A DNA stretch of 64,000 bases from JBGTGG01 sp964398945. GTDB taxonomy: Bacteria; Bacteroidota; Bacteroidia; Cytophagales; Cyclobacteriaceae. The stretch is taken from contig CAYNOT010000019.1 of assembly GCA_964398945.1 (NCBI GenBank), positions 1-64,000 on the forward strand, written 5' to 3'. The position numbers and the translations under genes were made by a program. The first letter of the stretch is position 1, and the number at the start of each line of letters is the position of its first letter. Under the pieces are notes generated by a model. That model did no database searches. It was not told the origin of the DNA and saw only the letters and a list, made by a program, of their open reading frames with translations. This document shows positions 17,287 to 25,564 of the stretch, in pieces.

Positions 17287-17904
17287 TCAATTCAGCGAAT
17301 CGCGCATACTGGTGCCGGCTTCCTTTCGGGCTTCATCCAAAAACATCCACGAAGAGTTGGGCGTATAGTCCCAAATATTGAGCCCGGTGTTATAGTAAAA
17401 GTCGTCATTGGGTGTTTGTATATACAATCGATTGCCAACGAATTTATCAACATTGCCAACATTGATCATCTCGTGAAAGAGCACGTATGCTTTGGCATCC
17501 ATTTCATCGCGGGCAAAACGAGGGGTGTGGTACAGTATATTTAAAAATGTAAACGCCCCTGTTTCGGGGTGGCGTTTGAAGTAACCACCAAGGGCGCGGT
17601 AGTGCTCATACAAACTTCCGATATCGCGATACTCGAAAGAAAAAAACCCAGCCGTATCTTTGTTTGCGTAATACACTATTTTCCCTCCGGTTGCGCGTAG
17701 GTAATTTTCGTAATACCCTCTGCTCTTTTTCTCAAAACGTTCTTGAATACCCATCCCGTCAGGCCGCTTAATCACATAGGGGGCAAGTTGAATCAACAGT
17801 GAATCATACTCCTTTCCCGGCAAAGCCCTTCGGGCTTCCAGTGTATTTTTCTTTTGTGTACAGGCCAATACTGAAAAGAACAATAAAAAGATTGATAGTC
17901 GCAT
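17287..17904 (-). CDS. Hypothetical lipoprotein
   Basis: The 205-residue protein begins with a short signal peptide and a lipobox, SVLAC, with Cys15 as the lipidation site. The rest is soluble and rich in aromatic residues; NILYHTPRFARDEMDAKAYVLFHEMINV looks helical and contains an HE pair, but no complete metal-binding motif can be claimed. I do not recognise the family. It stands alone between the candidate small RNA and the terminator of the beta-helix lipoprotein gene. Confidence 0.8.
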   Translation of the reverse strand: MRLSIFLLFFSVLACTQKKNTLEARRALPGKEYDSLLIQLAPYVIKRPDGMGIQERFEKKSRGYYENYLRATGGKIVYYANKDTAGFFSFEYRDIGSLYEHYRALGGYFKRHPETGAFTFLNILYHTPRFARDEMDAKAYVLFHEMINVGNVDKFVGNRLYIQTPNDDFYYNTGLNIWDYTPNSSWMFLDEARKEAGTSMRDSLN

Positions 17905-17938
17905 AGCGAATGGTAAAAATGTTCAACAACAATAAACA

Positions 17939-17973
17939 ATAAAAGAGCTTAAGAAAACTCAAGCCCTTTTATT
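17939..17973 (-). terminator. Terminator of the beta-helix lipoprotein gene
   Basis: On the minus strand GGGCTTGAG pairs with CTTAAGCTC (two G-T pairs) around a TTTT loop, followed by TTTTATTGTTTATT. It lies 25 bases after the stop at 17998. Confidence 0.65.
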
Positions 17974-17997
17974 CCAAATGACAATGATGATCCTATA

Positions 17998-19644
17998 TTA
18001 ATACTCTACGTTTTGCGGATCAAGCACAACCCAGGCCGATGAGAAGTTCCAGTCAGCCACATTCGTAGTTGTTCCAAAAGCACCCCGGAATGTTGTGGTT
18101 TCGAAGCCGGGAATTGGAGTGGCATCCTCAGCATACGGGCTTGTGGCCACCTGAACATACTTTGGCTGTGTATAGGCATTTGTGCCATCGTACGGGCCGA
18201 AAATTTCGGTGGTAACCGCGTCTACGTTCAGGTCTGTCGTAAAGAAAGTGGCAGGGGCATCACCGGTAGGCGTCTGTATGCCATGCTGGGCAAACACGTT
18301 TTTCTGAACAACTGTATTCGTCCCTGCGGTGCTGTAATTAACCGAGTTAGGGAAGCCCGTGATAATTGAATTATACAATTCAAAATCGTTGTATGAATTG
18401 ATCTCCACTGATGCGCGATAGTTGCCATTGTTGTTCGTGAGTGATAACATCCGGGGGCCAACTACGGTTACGTTGGCAAATTTTGGATTGGAATGCCTTG
18501 CCGTTCCACCAAACGTAGGGGCCGTGGCGTTGCCGTTGCTTGACGATTCAAAAGCGCGTGCACCGGAAACATCGGCCACAGTATAGTCCCGGATAATCAA
18601 ACCATATTGAATCCTTCCGTTATAACCACGGTCGGTATCAAAATCATCATCAAGTGTTGAATATGCAATCAAATACTGATGGTTTACGGAACCGCCAAAC
18701 CATTCATAGGCATCATCATTGGCAAACGAAACCACAATGTGATCGATTTGAGTAGCAGAACCAACGGATCCCATCGTTAAGCTGTTCAATTCGTTGTCTT
18801 GCGATAAATCTATACCCGCATATTCGATACGTGTATACTGTAAAATACCGGAATCATCTTCATCATCCGAGGGTTCGTCCTTAGGGCCATAGAGTCCGTT
18901 TTCGGAACCGGCAGACCCCTGCAACCCTTCAATAAGGGCACTTACACCGTTGCTGTTGTAGGCTTTGCCCAGAATTACAATGCCACCCCAGTCACCCCGG
19001 TTGCGGAAACCAATAGGAGCATTTGATGTAAATACAATGGGCGCATCTTTAGTACCTGCCGCATTGATTTTTCCACCACGGTTTACAACCAATGTGCCTT
19101 CTGTTTCTTTTTCACCCAGGATTACGGTGCCCGCGGCAATGGTCAATGTTTGCCCATCGGTTACATACACTTTGCCACGCAAAAGGTAACGATTGGACGC
19201 AACCCAGTTGTTGTTGGATTCGGAGATATTACCTTGCACTACTACAAGCGGTTTTGGATCACCAACGGTGATCGTTACCACTGCAGGAAGTGAATTAAGG
19301 CTTGACTTATCTACCGCATTTACAATGATCAGAATGGTAGAACCAATCGAAGCCGTTGCAGGAATAGTATAATCAACGTCAACTGACTGTGTTGACTGGC
19401 CATTCAAGGGAACATTTGATAAGCCTGATACACCTGAAAATGTAAGCAACTGGCCACCATTTGGTGCAGTTACCGCAACATTAAAGGAAACAGTTGCACC
19501 AGGAGTATCCTGAAGCGTAGAAGGTGTAACATTAATTGTTGGGGCTGCGCCAACTTCATCTTCACTGCAAGATGTGGTGAAGATGCTTAGCGAGAACAGC
19601 GCCATGGCCCCCAAAAAAGTTGATACGATGAAATTTCTTTTCAT
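17998..19644 (-). CDS. Beta-helix surface lipoprotein next to a TonB receptor
   Basis: The 548-residue protein has a signal peptide ending in the lipobox FTTSCSED (Cys26). An Ig-like or BACON-like domain follows (residues about 35-130), then a long Gly/Asn/Asp-rich region with repeated hydrophobic rungs (GKVYVTDGQTLTIAAGTVI, GDWGGIVILGKAYNSNG) typical of right-handed parallel beta-helices. Its gene follows the TonB-dependent receptor gene on the same strand, a common Bacteroidota pairing in which the lipoprotein serves as a surface partner. Ligand unknown. A terminator lies between the two genes, so expression may be partly separate. Confidence 0.88.
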   Translation of the reverse strand: MKRNFIVSTFLGAMALFSLSIFTTSCSEDEVGAAPTINVTPSTLQDTPGATVSFNVAVTAPNGGQLLTFSGVSGLSNVPLNGQSTQSVDVDYTIPATASIGSTILIIVNAVDKSSLNSLPAVVTITVGDPKPLVVVQGNISESNNNWVASNRYLLRGKVYVTDGQTLTIAAGTVILGEKETEGTLVVNRGGKINAAGTKDAPIVFTSNAPIGFRNRGDWGGIVILGKAYNSNGVSALIEGLQGSAGSENGLYGPKDEPSDDEDDSGILQYTRIEYAGIDLSQDNELNSLTMGSVGSATQIDHIVVSFANDDAYEWFGGSVNHQYLIAYSTLDDDFDTDRGYNGRIQYGLIIRDYTVADVSGARAFESSSNGNATAPTFGGTARHSNPKFANVTVVGPRMLSLTNNNGNYRASVEINSYNDFELYNSIITGFPNSVNYSTAGTNTVVQKNVFAQHGIQTPTGDAPATFFTTDLNVDAVTTEIFGPYDGTNAYTQPKYVQVATSPYAEDATPIPGFETTTFRGAFGTTTNVADWNFSSAWVVLDPQNVEY

Positions 19645-19751
19645 GATTATATAGTTAATTTGAAATCAGCGGCAAGGTACATTCCCAGCTTAAAGACTGG
19701 GTTAATGCATTGTTAGCATATTGTTATGAAAATGGTTGCTTGCCTCAAATC

Positions 19752-19776
19752 AAAAAAAGACCTGCACGAGCAGGTC
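19752..19776 (-). terminator. Rho-independent terminator of the TonB receptor gene
   Basis: Minus-strand GACCTGC / GCAGGTC makes a perfect 7-bp stem with a four-base loop, followed by seven T. It lies 27 bases after the receptor stop. Confidence 0.85.
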
Positions 19777-19802
19777 AGTGAAATCGTACATCAAACAATT
19801 GG

Positions 19803-22601
19803 CTAAAACCGAAAGCCCAGGCCAACCGTAAACAACTGGCCGTTATTAAACCTTCTCACTACTTTGTTTGTGGCTACATCCGATACATTGTTATCCAGGT
19901 CAGGGTCCTCGCGGAATTCCCATTTCGCATTCAATAAATCACTAATTCCAAAGCGCAACTCCAATGCTTTTCCAATGGTTTTGGCAATGTTCAAATCAAC
20001 CTGGTGGCGGGGTATTTCCCACCATGTAGGAAATGCCTGGTTGCCTACAAACACAATTCTTTTTCCGAGAACATTGTACTGTATGTTTGCTTGCAAGCCC
20101 TTCTCATGATCTTCGTAATAGTAGCCCAGGTTTACAATGTAAGGTGACTGCCCCTGCATGGGCCTTTTCTGCAATTCAGTCGCATCGGCAAGTTCACTAA
20201 CTTTTATCCTGTTGTAAATCAATGAGGCATTAAAAACAACGAAAGACCTGTTTAAAAACTGGCTTGGCGAAGAATACGCCAGGGCTTTTCTAACCTCTAT
20301 TTCTGCTCCGATGGTTGTTGCTTCCTGTGCATTGGAATAGGCAACTGCCGGGTTGTCCGTTCCGGTCCTCAAAAAAGTCTCAATCGGGTTGTTGAAATAT
20401 TTTCCAAATCCGCCAATAGCGATGAACTCATTCGGTGTAGGATAATATTCCCATCGCAAATCAATGTTATGGATATCGGCCACTTTTAAACCGGAGTTCC
20501 CCAAAACATCAATGGCATATTGAAAGTCGTAATAACTAAACTCGGCTACCTCCCTAAACTCCGGCCTGTTTACGGTTTTGCTATATGCTAAACGCACCAA
20601 GGCCGACTGTGTTAAGTTGTAGCTGGCATTTAAGAATGGAAGAAAACTTGTGATGGGATTATCAACTGATGTAGCGCCAACGCCTGGTGCCGATTGTAGT
20701 TTTTGATGGTTGTGTTCCACACGCAACCCTGTCACCACCCGGAATTTATCTGAAAAAGGCAGGTCGATATTTACGTACCCGGCATTCAACAAATTGGTGG
20801 CGGTATAGGAGTCCTGCGGACGAACGCGTTCATTTATATAATGGCCACCGTTGTACGCTACATTGATTGGATCAAAAATCTTGTCAAATGGCAATGATGC
20901 TATATCGGGGTCTATGCCATCGCGGGCAACATGCGCAATGGATCGGGTTTTAAAACTTCTGTCTTTAAACTCCAGCCAATAACCAATTTTTAGTTGAATT
21001 GGCTCTTTTCCATTTTCGGAATTGAATATATAATCCAAATCCATTTTGCCGGTATAGCTTTGCTCACTCAAATCCTGATAAAACCGGGCAGAGTTCACCA
21101 CACTAACACTGGAATTAATGTTGGCAATGTAGGGCACATCTTCCAATGAACCGATCGGACGTGATGTTACCAACCTGCGCCAATCCGGTTCATTGCGGGC
21201 AATCGTAGTGTAACCTGTCAACCAATTCAACGATAATTTGGCTGGCACTAATTCGTGACGCCCCTCCAGTTGACCAAGATAGGAAGTACGGCCAATGTAC
21301 CGGTACGAATAGTTTCGGTAATTCTGTTCGCGGAAATAGTTGTTGCCCTCGCGGACAATGGTTTCATTGGTACCGATGTTGTTGAACAAATTCCTGAACT
21401 CGATTTTATTGGCAGGGTCAATTTGAAGCATCCAGTTGCTCAATAAACCAAGACGCACATTGTTGGTAAGTTGATCGTCTGTATAATTGAACATTACATC
21501 GCTTGAGGAATCGTCATTATAATTATAGTAGCGGTTAAACGAAGCTTCATTGTATTGACTGGTGTTGCTGTACGTAATACCGTTTATGGTATTGAGTTTC
21601 ATTCTTCCTAAGTTGAACGAATTTCCGAAATTCAAATTCAAACGAAGATCCGGTAAAACGTTAATATCTTCCAGTCCCCAACTATTTTTCCACTTGCGGC
21701 TTTCCATTTCAACCAACGTTGGGTGAAATCCCAGTGCACTGTAGTCGGCAGGTGCATTTTTAGGAAAACCCCGGGCACCATTGTCAAAGCCGAGCCACTC
21801 GGTGCTCCCACGTTCCTGACTGCTTCTGGTTGTAAAGCTTGTGTTTGTCCGGTGGCCTGCCGATATGCTACCATTAATGAAACCACCATCCACAACAGAT
21901 TTTGTGTTAATCTGTACTACCGCTCCTGCATAGTCGCCCGGCAACCATGCGCCCCCTGATTTGTAGACCAGTATTTGATCAATTAGTCCGCTGGGAATAA
22001 TATCAAATGAAAACGCACGGCTATCGGTTTCTGAGCTTGGGGCATATACCCCGTTTAAAACAACACTGCTATACCGGGAACTCAAACCACGGACTACAAT
22101 AAACCTGTTTTCCTGGATGGTTATCCCAGGCACCCTTCTCATTACCTGGGCTGCATCCCTGTCCTGCGATTTGGCTATCTGCTCGGAAGAAATACCGGTC
22201 ACCACCAGTTTACTTTCCTTGATGGCCCTAAGCAGTGCAAAGTCATTATTGATTTCGCGCGTACCGGTCACCACAATTTCTTCCAACTGCTGCGACTCTT
22301 CTTGCATGGCCACGGTTATTGACGAAATCTTGTTTGCTTCTACTACAACATCGGGAATAATGTGGGTTTTATACGTGATGAATGACACCGTCAGGTTATA
22401 CGTACCTGGCCGGGCATTGTTAATTGTAAACTTACCATCCAAATCTGTTGGTGCCCCAATTTGCGTTCCTTGAATGGAAACGTTGGCTCCAATTATTTCT
22501 TCACCCGTTTTAGCATCTTTAATAGTTCCGGTGATGGTACCGGTTTGGGCGCTGGCCGATAAGCTGACCAGGGTAAACAACGCGAGAAAAATGTTGCGCA
22601 T
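19803..22601 (-). CDS. TonB-dependent outer membrane receptor
   Basis: The 932-residue protein has a signal peptide (about 1-18, ending SASA), a carboxypeptidase-regulatory-like beta-sandwich domain (GTITGTIKDAKTGEEIIGANV, about 20-110), a plug domain (MRRVPGITIQENRFIVVRGLSSRYSSVVLNG) and a C-terminal 22-strand-type barrel ending in Phe (GLGFRF). It lacks the SusC length and no SusD gene is adjacent, so it belongs to the non-SusC group. The substrate is unknown. A palindrome shared with the phosphatase gene at 24506 lies about 110 bases upstream, hinting at regulation by arsenic, metal or phosphate-related signals (inference). Confidence 0.93.
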   Translation of the reverse strand: MRNIFLALFTLVSLSASAQTGTITGTIKDAKTGEEIIGANVSIQGTQIGAPTDLDGKFTINNARPGTYNLTVSFITYKTHIIPDVVVEANKISSITVAMQEESQQLEEIVVTGTREINNDFALLRAIKESKLVVTGISSEQIAKSQDRDAAQVMRRVPGITIQENRFIVVRGLSSRYSSVVLNGVYAPSSETDSRAFSFDIIPSGLIDQILVYKSGGAWLPGDYAGAVVQINTKSVVDGGFINGSISAGHRTNTSFTTRSSQERGSTEWLGFDNGARGFPKNAPADYSALGFHPTLVEMESRKWKNSWGLEDINVLPDLRLNLNFGNSFNLGRMKLNTINGITYSNTSQYNEASFNRYYNYNDDSSSDVMFNYTDDQLTNNVRLGLLSNWMLQIDPANKIEFRNLFNNIGTNETIVREGNNYFREQNYRNYSYRYIGRTSYLGQLEGRHELVPAKLSLNWLTGYTTIARNEPDWRRLVTSRPIGSLEDVPYIANINSSVSVVNSARFYQDLSEQSYTGKMDLDYIFNSENGKEPIQLKIGYWLEFKDRSFKTRSIAHVARDGIDPDIASLPFDKIFDPINVAYNGGHYINERVRPQDSYTATNLLNAGYVNIDLPFSDKFRVVTGLRVEHNHQKLQSAPGVGATSVDNPITSFLPFLNASYNLTQSALVRLAYSKTVNRPEFREVAEFSYYDFQYAIDVLGNSGLKVADIHNIDLRWEYYPTPNEFIAIGGFGKYFNNPIETFLRTGTDNPAVAYSNAQEATTIGAEIEVRKALAYSSPSQFLNRSFVVFNASLIYNRIKVSELADATELQKRPMQGQSPYIVNLGYYYEDHEKGLQANIQYNVLGKRIVFVGNQAFPTWWEIPRHQVDLNIAKTIGKALELRFGISDLLNAKWEFREDPDLDNNVSDVATNKVVRRFNNGQLFTVGLGFRF

Positions 22602-22704
22602 AAACTTTAAAATTTATGCAAAGGTCACTTCTTACTGTTACCCTATCCGCAAGCCAGTATTACCAAATTGTTAAGGCCTAAATACCTGCTAATTCATTGA
22701 CTTT

Positions 22705-22734
22705 CAATCAAATCGCAATATCACGATTTGATTG
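22705..22734. promoter_or_regulatory. Operator-like palindrome upstream of the TonB receptor
   Basis: CAATCAAATCG and CGATTTGATTG are perfect 11-bp inverted arms around CAATATCA. The core (22712-22727) matches 15 of 16 bases of the minus strand of the palindrome at 24440-24455. There is no T run, so it is not a terminator for the MoxR gene ending at 22802. It most likely binds a dimeric regulator. Confidence 0.6.
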
Positions 22735-22801
22735 GCCCATCAATCAGTTATTCCAGTGTTAAGCGCATTAAAATTTTATGAACCAAATGTTGACTGAAAC
22801 A

Positions 22802-23788
22802 TTATTTGCCAATCGGCACTTTGTTCAGGATAACCTTGATGATATCACCTGTTTTGATGTTGTCGGCTTCCGCTTCGTAGTTTAGTAAAATCCGGTGGTT
22901 CATCACATCCATCGCTACTTCTTTGATGTCTTCCGGCAATACAAAATCACGACCCAGAATGTAGGCATGTACTTTGGCCGCCAGGTTTAAATTGATGCTT
23001 GCGCGGGGCGAAGCACCGAATTGGATATACTGTGCTTGTTCGTTCAGTTTATATTCCAACGGGAAACGTGTTGCATACACCAACTCTATAATATAACGCT
23101 CCAGTGATTCTGAAATCTTTACCTTGTTTACCTGATCGCGGATATCAAAAATATCGGCTTTCGTAAGCAGCGCGTTCAACTTGGGTGCAAATTGCAAGTT
23201 GGAAATCCTGCGCATGATTTCCAGTTCTTGTTCTTTAGTGGGATAATCCACGAACACTTTCATCATGAATCGATCGACTTGCGCTTCGGGCAAGGAGTAT
23301 GTTCCTTCCTGGTCAATCGGGTTTTGTGTGGCCAATACCAGAAACGGCCGGTCTAGTTGAAAAGTGGTTTCACCAATGGTCACCTGCTTTTCCTGCATCG
23401 ACTCCAGCAAAGCGGATTGCACTTTGGCGGGTGAGCGGTTGATCTCATCGGCAAGAATGATGTTCGCGAAGATGGGCCCTTTCTTCACTTCAAAAATTCC
23501 TTCCTTTTGATTGTAGATCATCGTTCCCACCAAATCGGAAGGAAGCAAATCGGGCGTAAACTGGATTCTCGAAAAATCGAGGTGTAGCGCCTGTGAAAGC
23601 GTACTCACCGTTAAGGTTTTTGCCAACCCCGGCACACCTTCCAGCAAAATATGGCCATTCGAAAACAAACCAATCAACAAGCGGTTCACCATGTACTCCT
23701 GGCCAACCACCACTTTTCCAACTTCCGAGAAAACCTGTTTGATCTTTTCCTGATGTTCCTGATGCTTGTCTATTGCAACTTCTTCCAT
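22802..23788 (-). CDS. MoxR-family AAA+ ATPase
   Basis: This 328-residue protein is a MoxR AAA+ ATPase: Walker A GVPGLAKT at residues 51-58, Walker B LADEINRSP, and sensor motif LATQNP, followed by the C-terminal lid domain (GASPRASINL). MoxR proteins act as chaperones, often with VWA-domain partners and DUF58 proteins encoded next to them. None of these partners is present here: the gene stands alone with a SemiSWEET gene upstream. Its partner, if any, is elsewhere. Confidence 0.95.
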   Translation of the reverse strand: MEEVAIDKHQEHQEKIKQVFSEVGKVVVGQEYMVNRLLIGLFSNGHILLEGVPGLAKTLTVSTLSQALHLDFSRIQFTPDLLPSDLVGTMIYNQKEGIFEVKKGPIFANIILADEINRSPAKVQSALLESMQEKQVTIGETTFQLDRPFLVLATQNPIDQEGTYSLPEAQVDRFMMKVFVDYPTKEQELEIMRRISNLQFAPKLNALLTKADIFDIRDQVNKVKISESLERYIIELVYATRFPLEYKLNEQAQYIQFGASPRASINLNLAAKVHAYILGRDFVLPEDIKEVAMDVMNHRILLNYEAEADNIKTGDIIKVILNKVPIGK

Positions 23789-23906
23789 AATCCTGCTTTA
23801 TAAACCGCTAAAGTAGCGCAATAATAAAAAAATAGCGTAAAAAAATTGATAAGACGTTGGTTTGAAGCTGCCAACGGACTCCCTGTTATCCGTCAGGCCG
23901 CTTTGA

Positions 23907-23942
23907 GCCTACCTACCGGCAAAGACAGGCGGTCGGGCGGGC
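23907..23942. repeat. GC-rich extragenic palindrome
   Basis: GCCTACCTACCGGC ... and the following CAGGCGGTCGGGCGGGC form an imperfect GC-rich foldback in an otherwise AT-rich gap. It resembles extragenic palindromic repeats of the GCCTGCC type seen in Bacteroidota. No terminator tail. Confidence 0.45.
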
Positions 23943-23948
23943 AACAAA

Positions 23949-24203
23949 CTACTTAAATGCGAATTTGAAGTATATCAACGTAAGGCTTAGAAAACTGATC
24001 ACGCTGTTGCACAAAATTACCGGCCACAACCCGAGCGCCACACCATACGCAATCCAAAAGACGGTACTCGTAAATACAATGATCATCATGGATAAACTCA
24101 AATCGCGGACGCTCCTTGTTTGCCAGACTTTATAAACTTGTGGGATAAAGGTAATGCTGCTCAAAAAAGCACCGGAGTGCCCTACGATTTCTATCCACGA
24201 CAT
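23949..24203 (-). CDS. SemiSWEET-family sugar transporter
   Basis: The 84-residue protein is a single three-helix PQ-loop unit. The proline-glutamine pair is at residues 21-22 (FIPQVYKVWQTRS). Helices span about 5-24, 37-56 and 61-80. SemiSWEETs are the smallest known sugar transporters and work as homodimers; the sugar cannot be predicted. Gene length and spacing of the PQ motif fit the family well. It stands alone upstream of the MoxR gene with a GC-rich palindrome in between. Confidence 0.9.
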   Translation of the reverse strand: MSWIEIVGHSGAFLSSITFIPQVYKVWQTRSVRDLSLSMMIIVFTSTVFWIAYGVALGLWPVILCNSVISFLSLTLIYFKFAFK

Positions 24204-24505
24204 AGCTACAATTTTTTAGCGAAGTAAGCCGACTGGCTTTTAATAAACTAATTTCAAACAGGAATTATATTTACTAACGAAATGGTACTTTAACGGAATT
24301 TCAAATTGTCATTTTGGACTAAAGCCCATTCGCTGAGTATTCAATATAGCCACGCACTTAAGCAGTTATATTCTATCAACTCTGGGCTAAAATGCACTGG
24401 ATCAGTTTTGATACTATGGTTTTGCCCATTCAAAATCATATCGTAATATTGCGATGGATATATTTCTGCGCCAATTGTAATCATGCCCGTCACAAGTAAA
24501 CAGCC
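24204..24505. other. Noncoding gap with an operator-like palindrome
   Basis: About 300 bases between divergent genes with no supported gene. The only clear signal is the palindrome at 24440-24455, followed by TATATTTC (24459-24466), a near match to the -7 consensus. Confidence 0.6.
24440..24455. promoter_or_regulatory. Operator-like palindrome upstream of the arsenate-reductase-like gene
   Basis: ATCGTAATATTGCGAT is palindromic except for one base pair of positions. Its reverse complement matches 22712-22727 in 15 of 16 bases, and 20 of 22 when the flank is included. It is 50 bases upstream of the ATG and just before a TATATTTC box, a good position for a repressor. An ArsR-family regulator is a plausible binder (inference). 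Confidence 0.6.
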
Positions 24506-25135
24506 ATGCAAACCAACACCACGCTGCTACCCGAACTTTTAACAACGATTCAAAAAATACGCGAACAAAACATTTCATTGGAAAGAAAAGAAATGCTTCA
24601 GGTTTTGGTCAACTACATCCAACAAAAAGTCGGTGGAGGAGAAACTGTAAACCTTAACTTTATTTGTACACATAATTCCCGAAGGAGTCAGTTCGCACAA
24701 ATTTGGGCGCAAACAGCTGCCGACTATTTTGGTGTTCCTGCCAATTGCTATTCAGGAGGTGTGGAAGAAACCGCTTTCAATGAACGGGCGGTCGCATCCA
24801 TTAAAAGAAGTGGATTTAAGGTTTCATCTAAAGGCGAATCCAATCCGGTTTATTTTGTTTTCAACTCCGATGACCATGAACCCATCAGTGCCTTTTCAAA
24901 ACTTTTTGACGACCCGATCAACACAGCAGGACAATTCGCGGCAGTAATGGTGTGCTCCCATGCCGATGAAAATTGTCCGTTCATTCCGGGGACCGAAAAA
25001 CGAATCCCCATTCGCTACCATGACCCAAAAGAATTTGACGGCACCCCCGAAGAAACTGAAAAATACGATGAGCGCTCCATGCAGATAGCAGCGGAAATGT
25101 TTTATGTATTCTCACAAATTAAAATGAAGGAATGA
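24506..25135 (+). CDS. Arsenate reductase-like low-molecular-weight phosphatase
   Basis: The 209-residue protein belongs to the low-molecular-weight tyrosine phosphatase / thioredoxin-coupled ArsC superfamily. An N-terminal helical extension (about 50 residues) precedes the P-loop CTHNSRRS (Cys54 to Arg60, CX5R). The segment VMVCSHADENCPFIPG with two further Cys near residues 153-159 fits the redox relay of ArsC enzymes. It could reduce arsenate to arsenite or dephosphorylate a small substrate. Bacteroidota copies are often next to arsR and an arsenite exporter; neither is adjacent here. Confidence 0.88.
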   Translation: MQTNTTLLPELLTTIQKIREQNISLERKEMLQVLVNYIQQKVGGGETVNLNFICTHNSRRSQFAQIWAQTAADYFGVPANCYSGGVEETAFNERAVASIKRSGFKVSSKGESNPVYFVFNSDDHEPISAFSKLFDDPINTAGQFAAVMVCSHADENCPFIPGTEKRIPIRYHDPKEFDGTPEETEKYDERSMQIAAEMFYVFSQIKMKE

Positions 25136-25404
25136 CCAGTGTTTGGCCTCAACTCCGGGCAACCTTTGCCGGAGTGACGGCCGTTGATCGAAGTTCCTGC
25201 ATTGATTTTATTGGTGCGCGAATCGTTTTGGTTGAAGAAAAAATTTATCCCGGAAATCTAAGCTTAAAAAAGAGCAACTTTCCTGCTTTTTTCAGATACA
25301 CACAAACCAGAAAATCAAAATCCCTAACCCTGAAAGAAGGTAGAGTAAGCATCTTGGAAGTGTGCCCATATCCAATGAACGATTGGATCTTGTTAACGGA
25401 ATAG
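25132..25404 (+). CDS. Possible small hypothetical protein
   Basis: A 90-residue frame begins at an ATGA overlap with the phosphatase stop, which would allow translational coupling. Codon use is compatible with the surrounding genes and the C-terminal part (LKEGRVSILEVCPYPMNDWILLTE) looks protein-like. A GC-rich hairpin lies within its first codons. No family is recognised and there is no independent support, so it may be noncoding. The remaining 160 bases to 25564 hold nothing recognisable. Confidence 0.3.
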   Translation: MTSVWPQLRATFAGVTAVDRSSCIDFIGARIVLVEEKIYPGNLSLKKSNFPAFFRYTQTRKSKSLTLKEGRVSILEVCPYPMNDWILLTE

Positions 25405-25564
25405 TATACTGATTGCTGGGCGAGCGGTCTGCTAACGGTTGGAGCTATTAACTTCTGAATACTCCGAAGTCGTAAGGTTTGAGGGATTGTTGAAGGTTTG
25501 GTGTGTTTCAGGTATGACAACTTTCAACAAATCTTAATACTCATGTCTAGTGTCTTTTGTCTAA

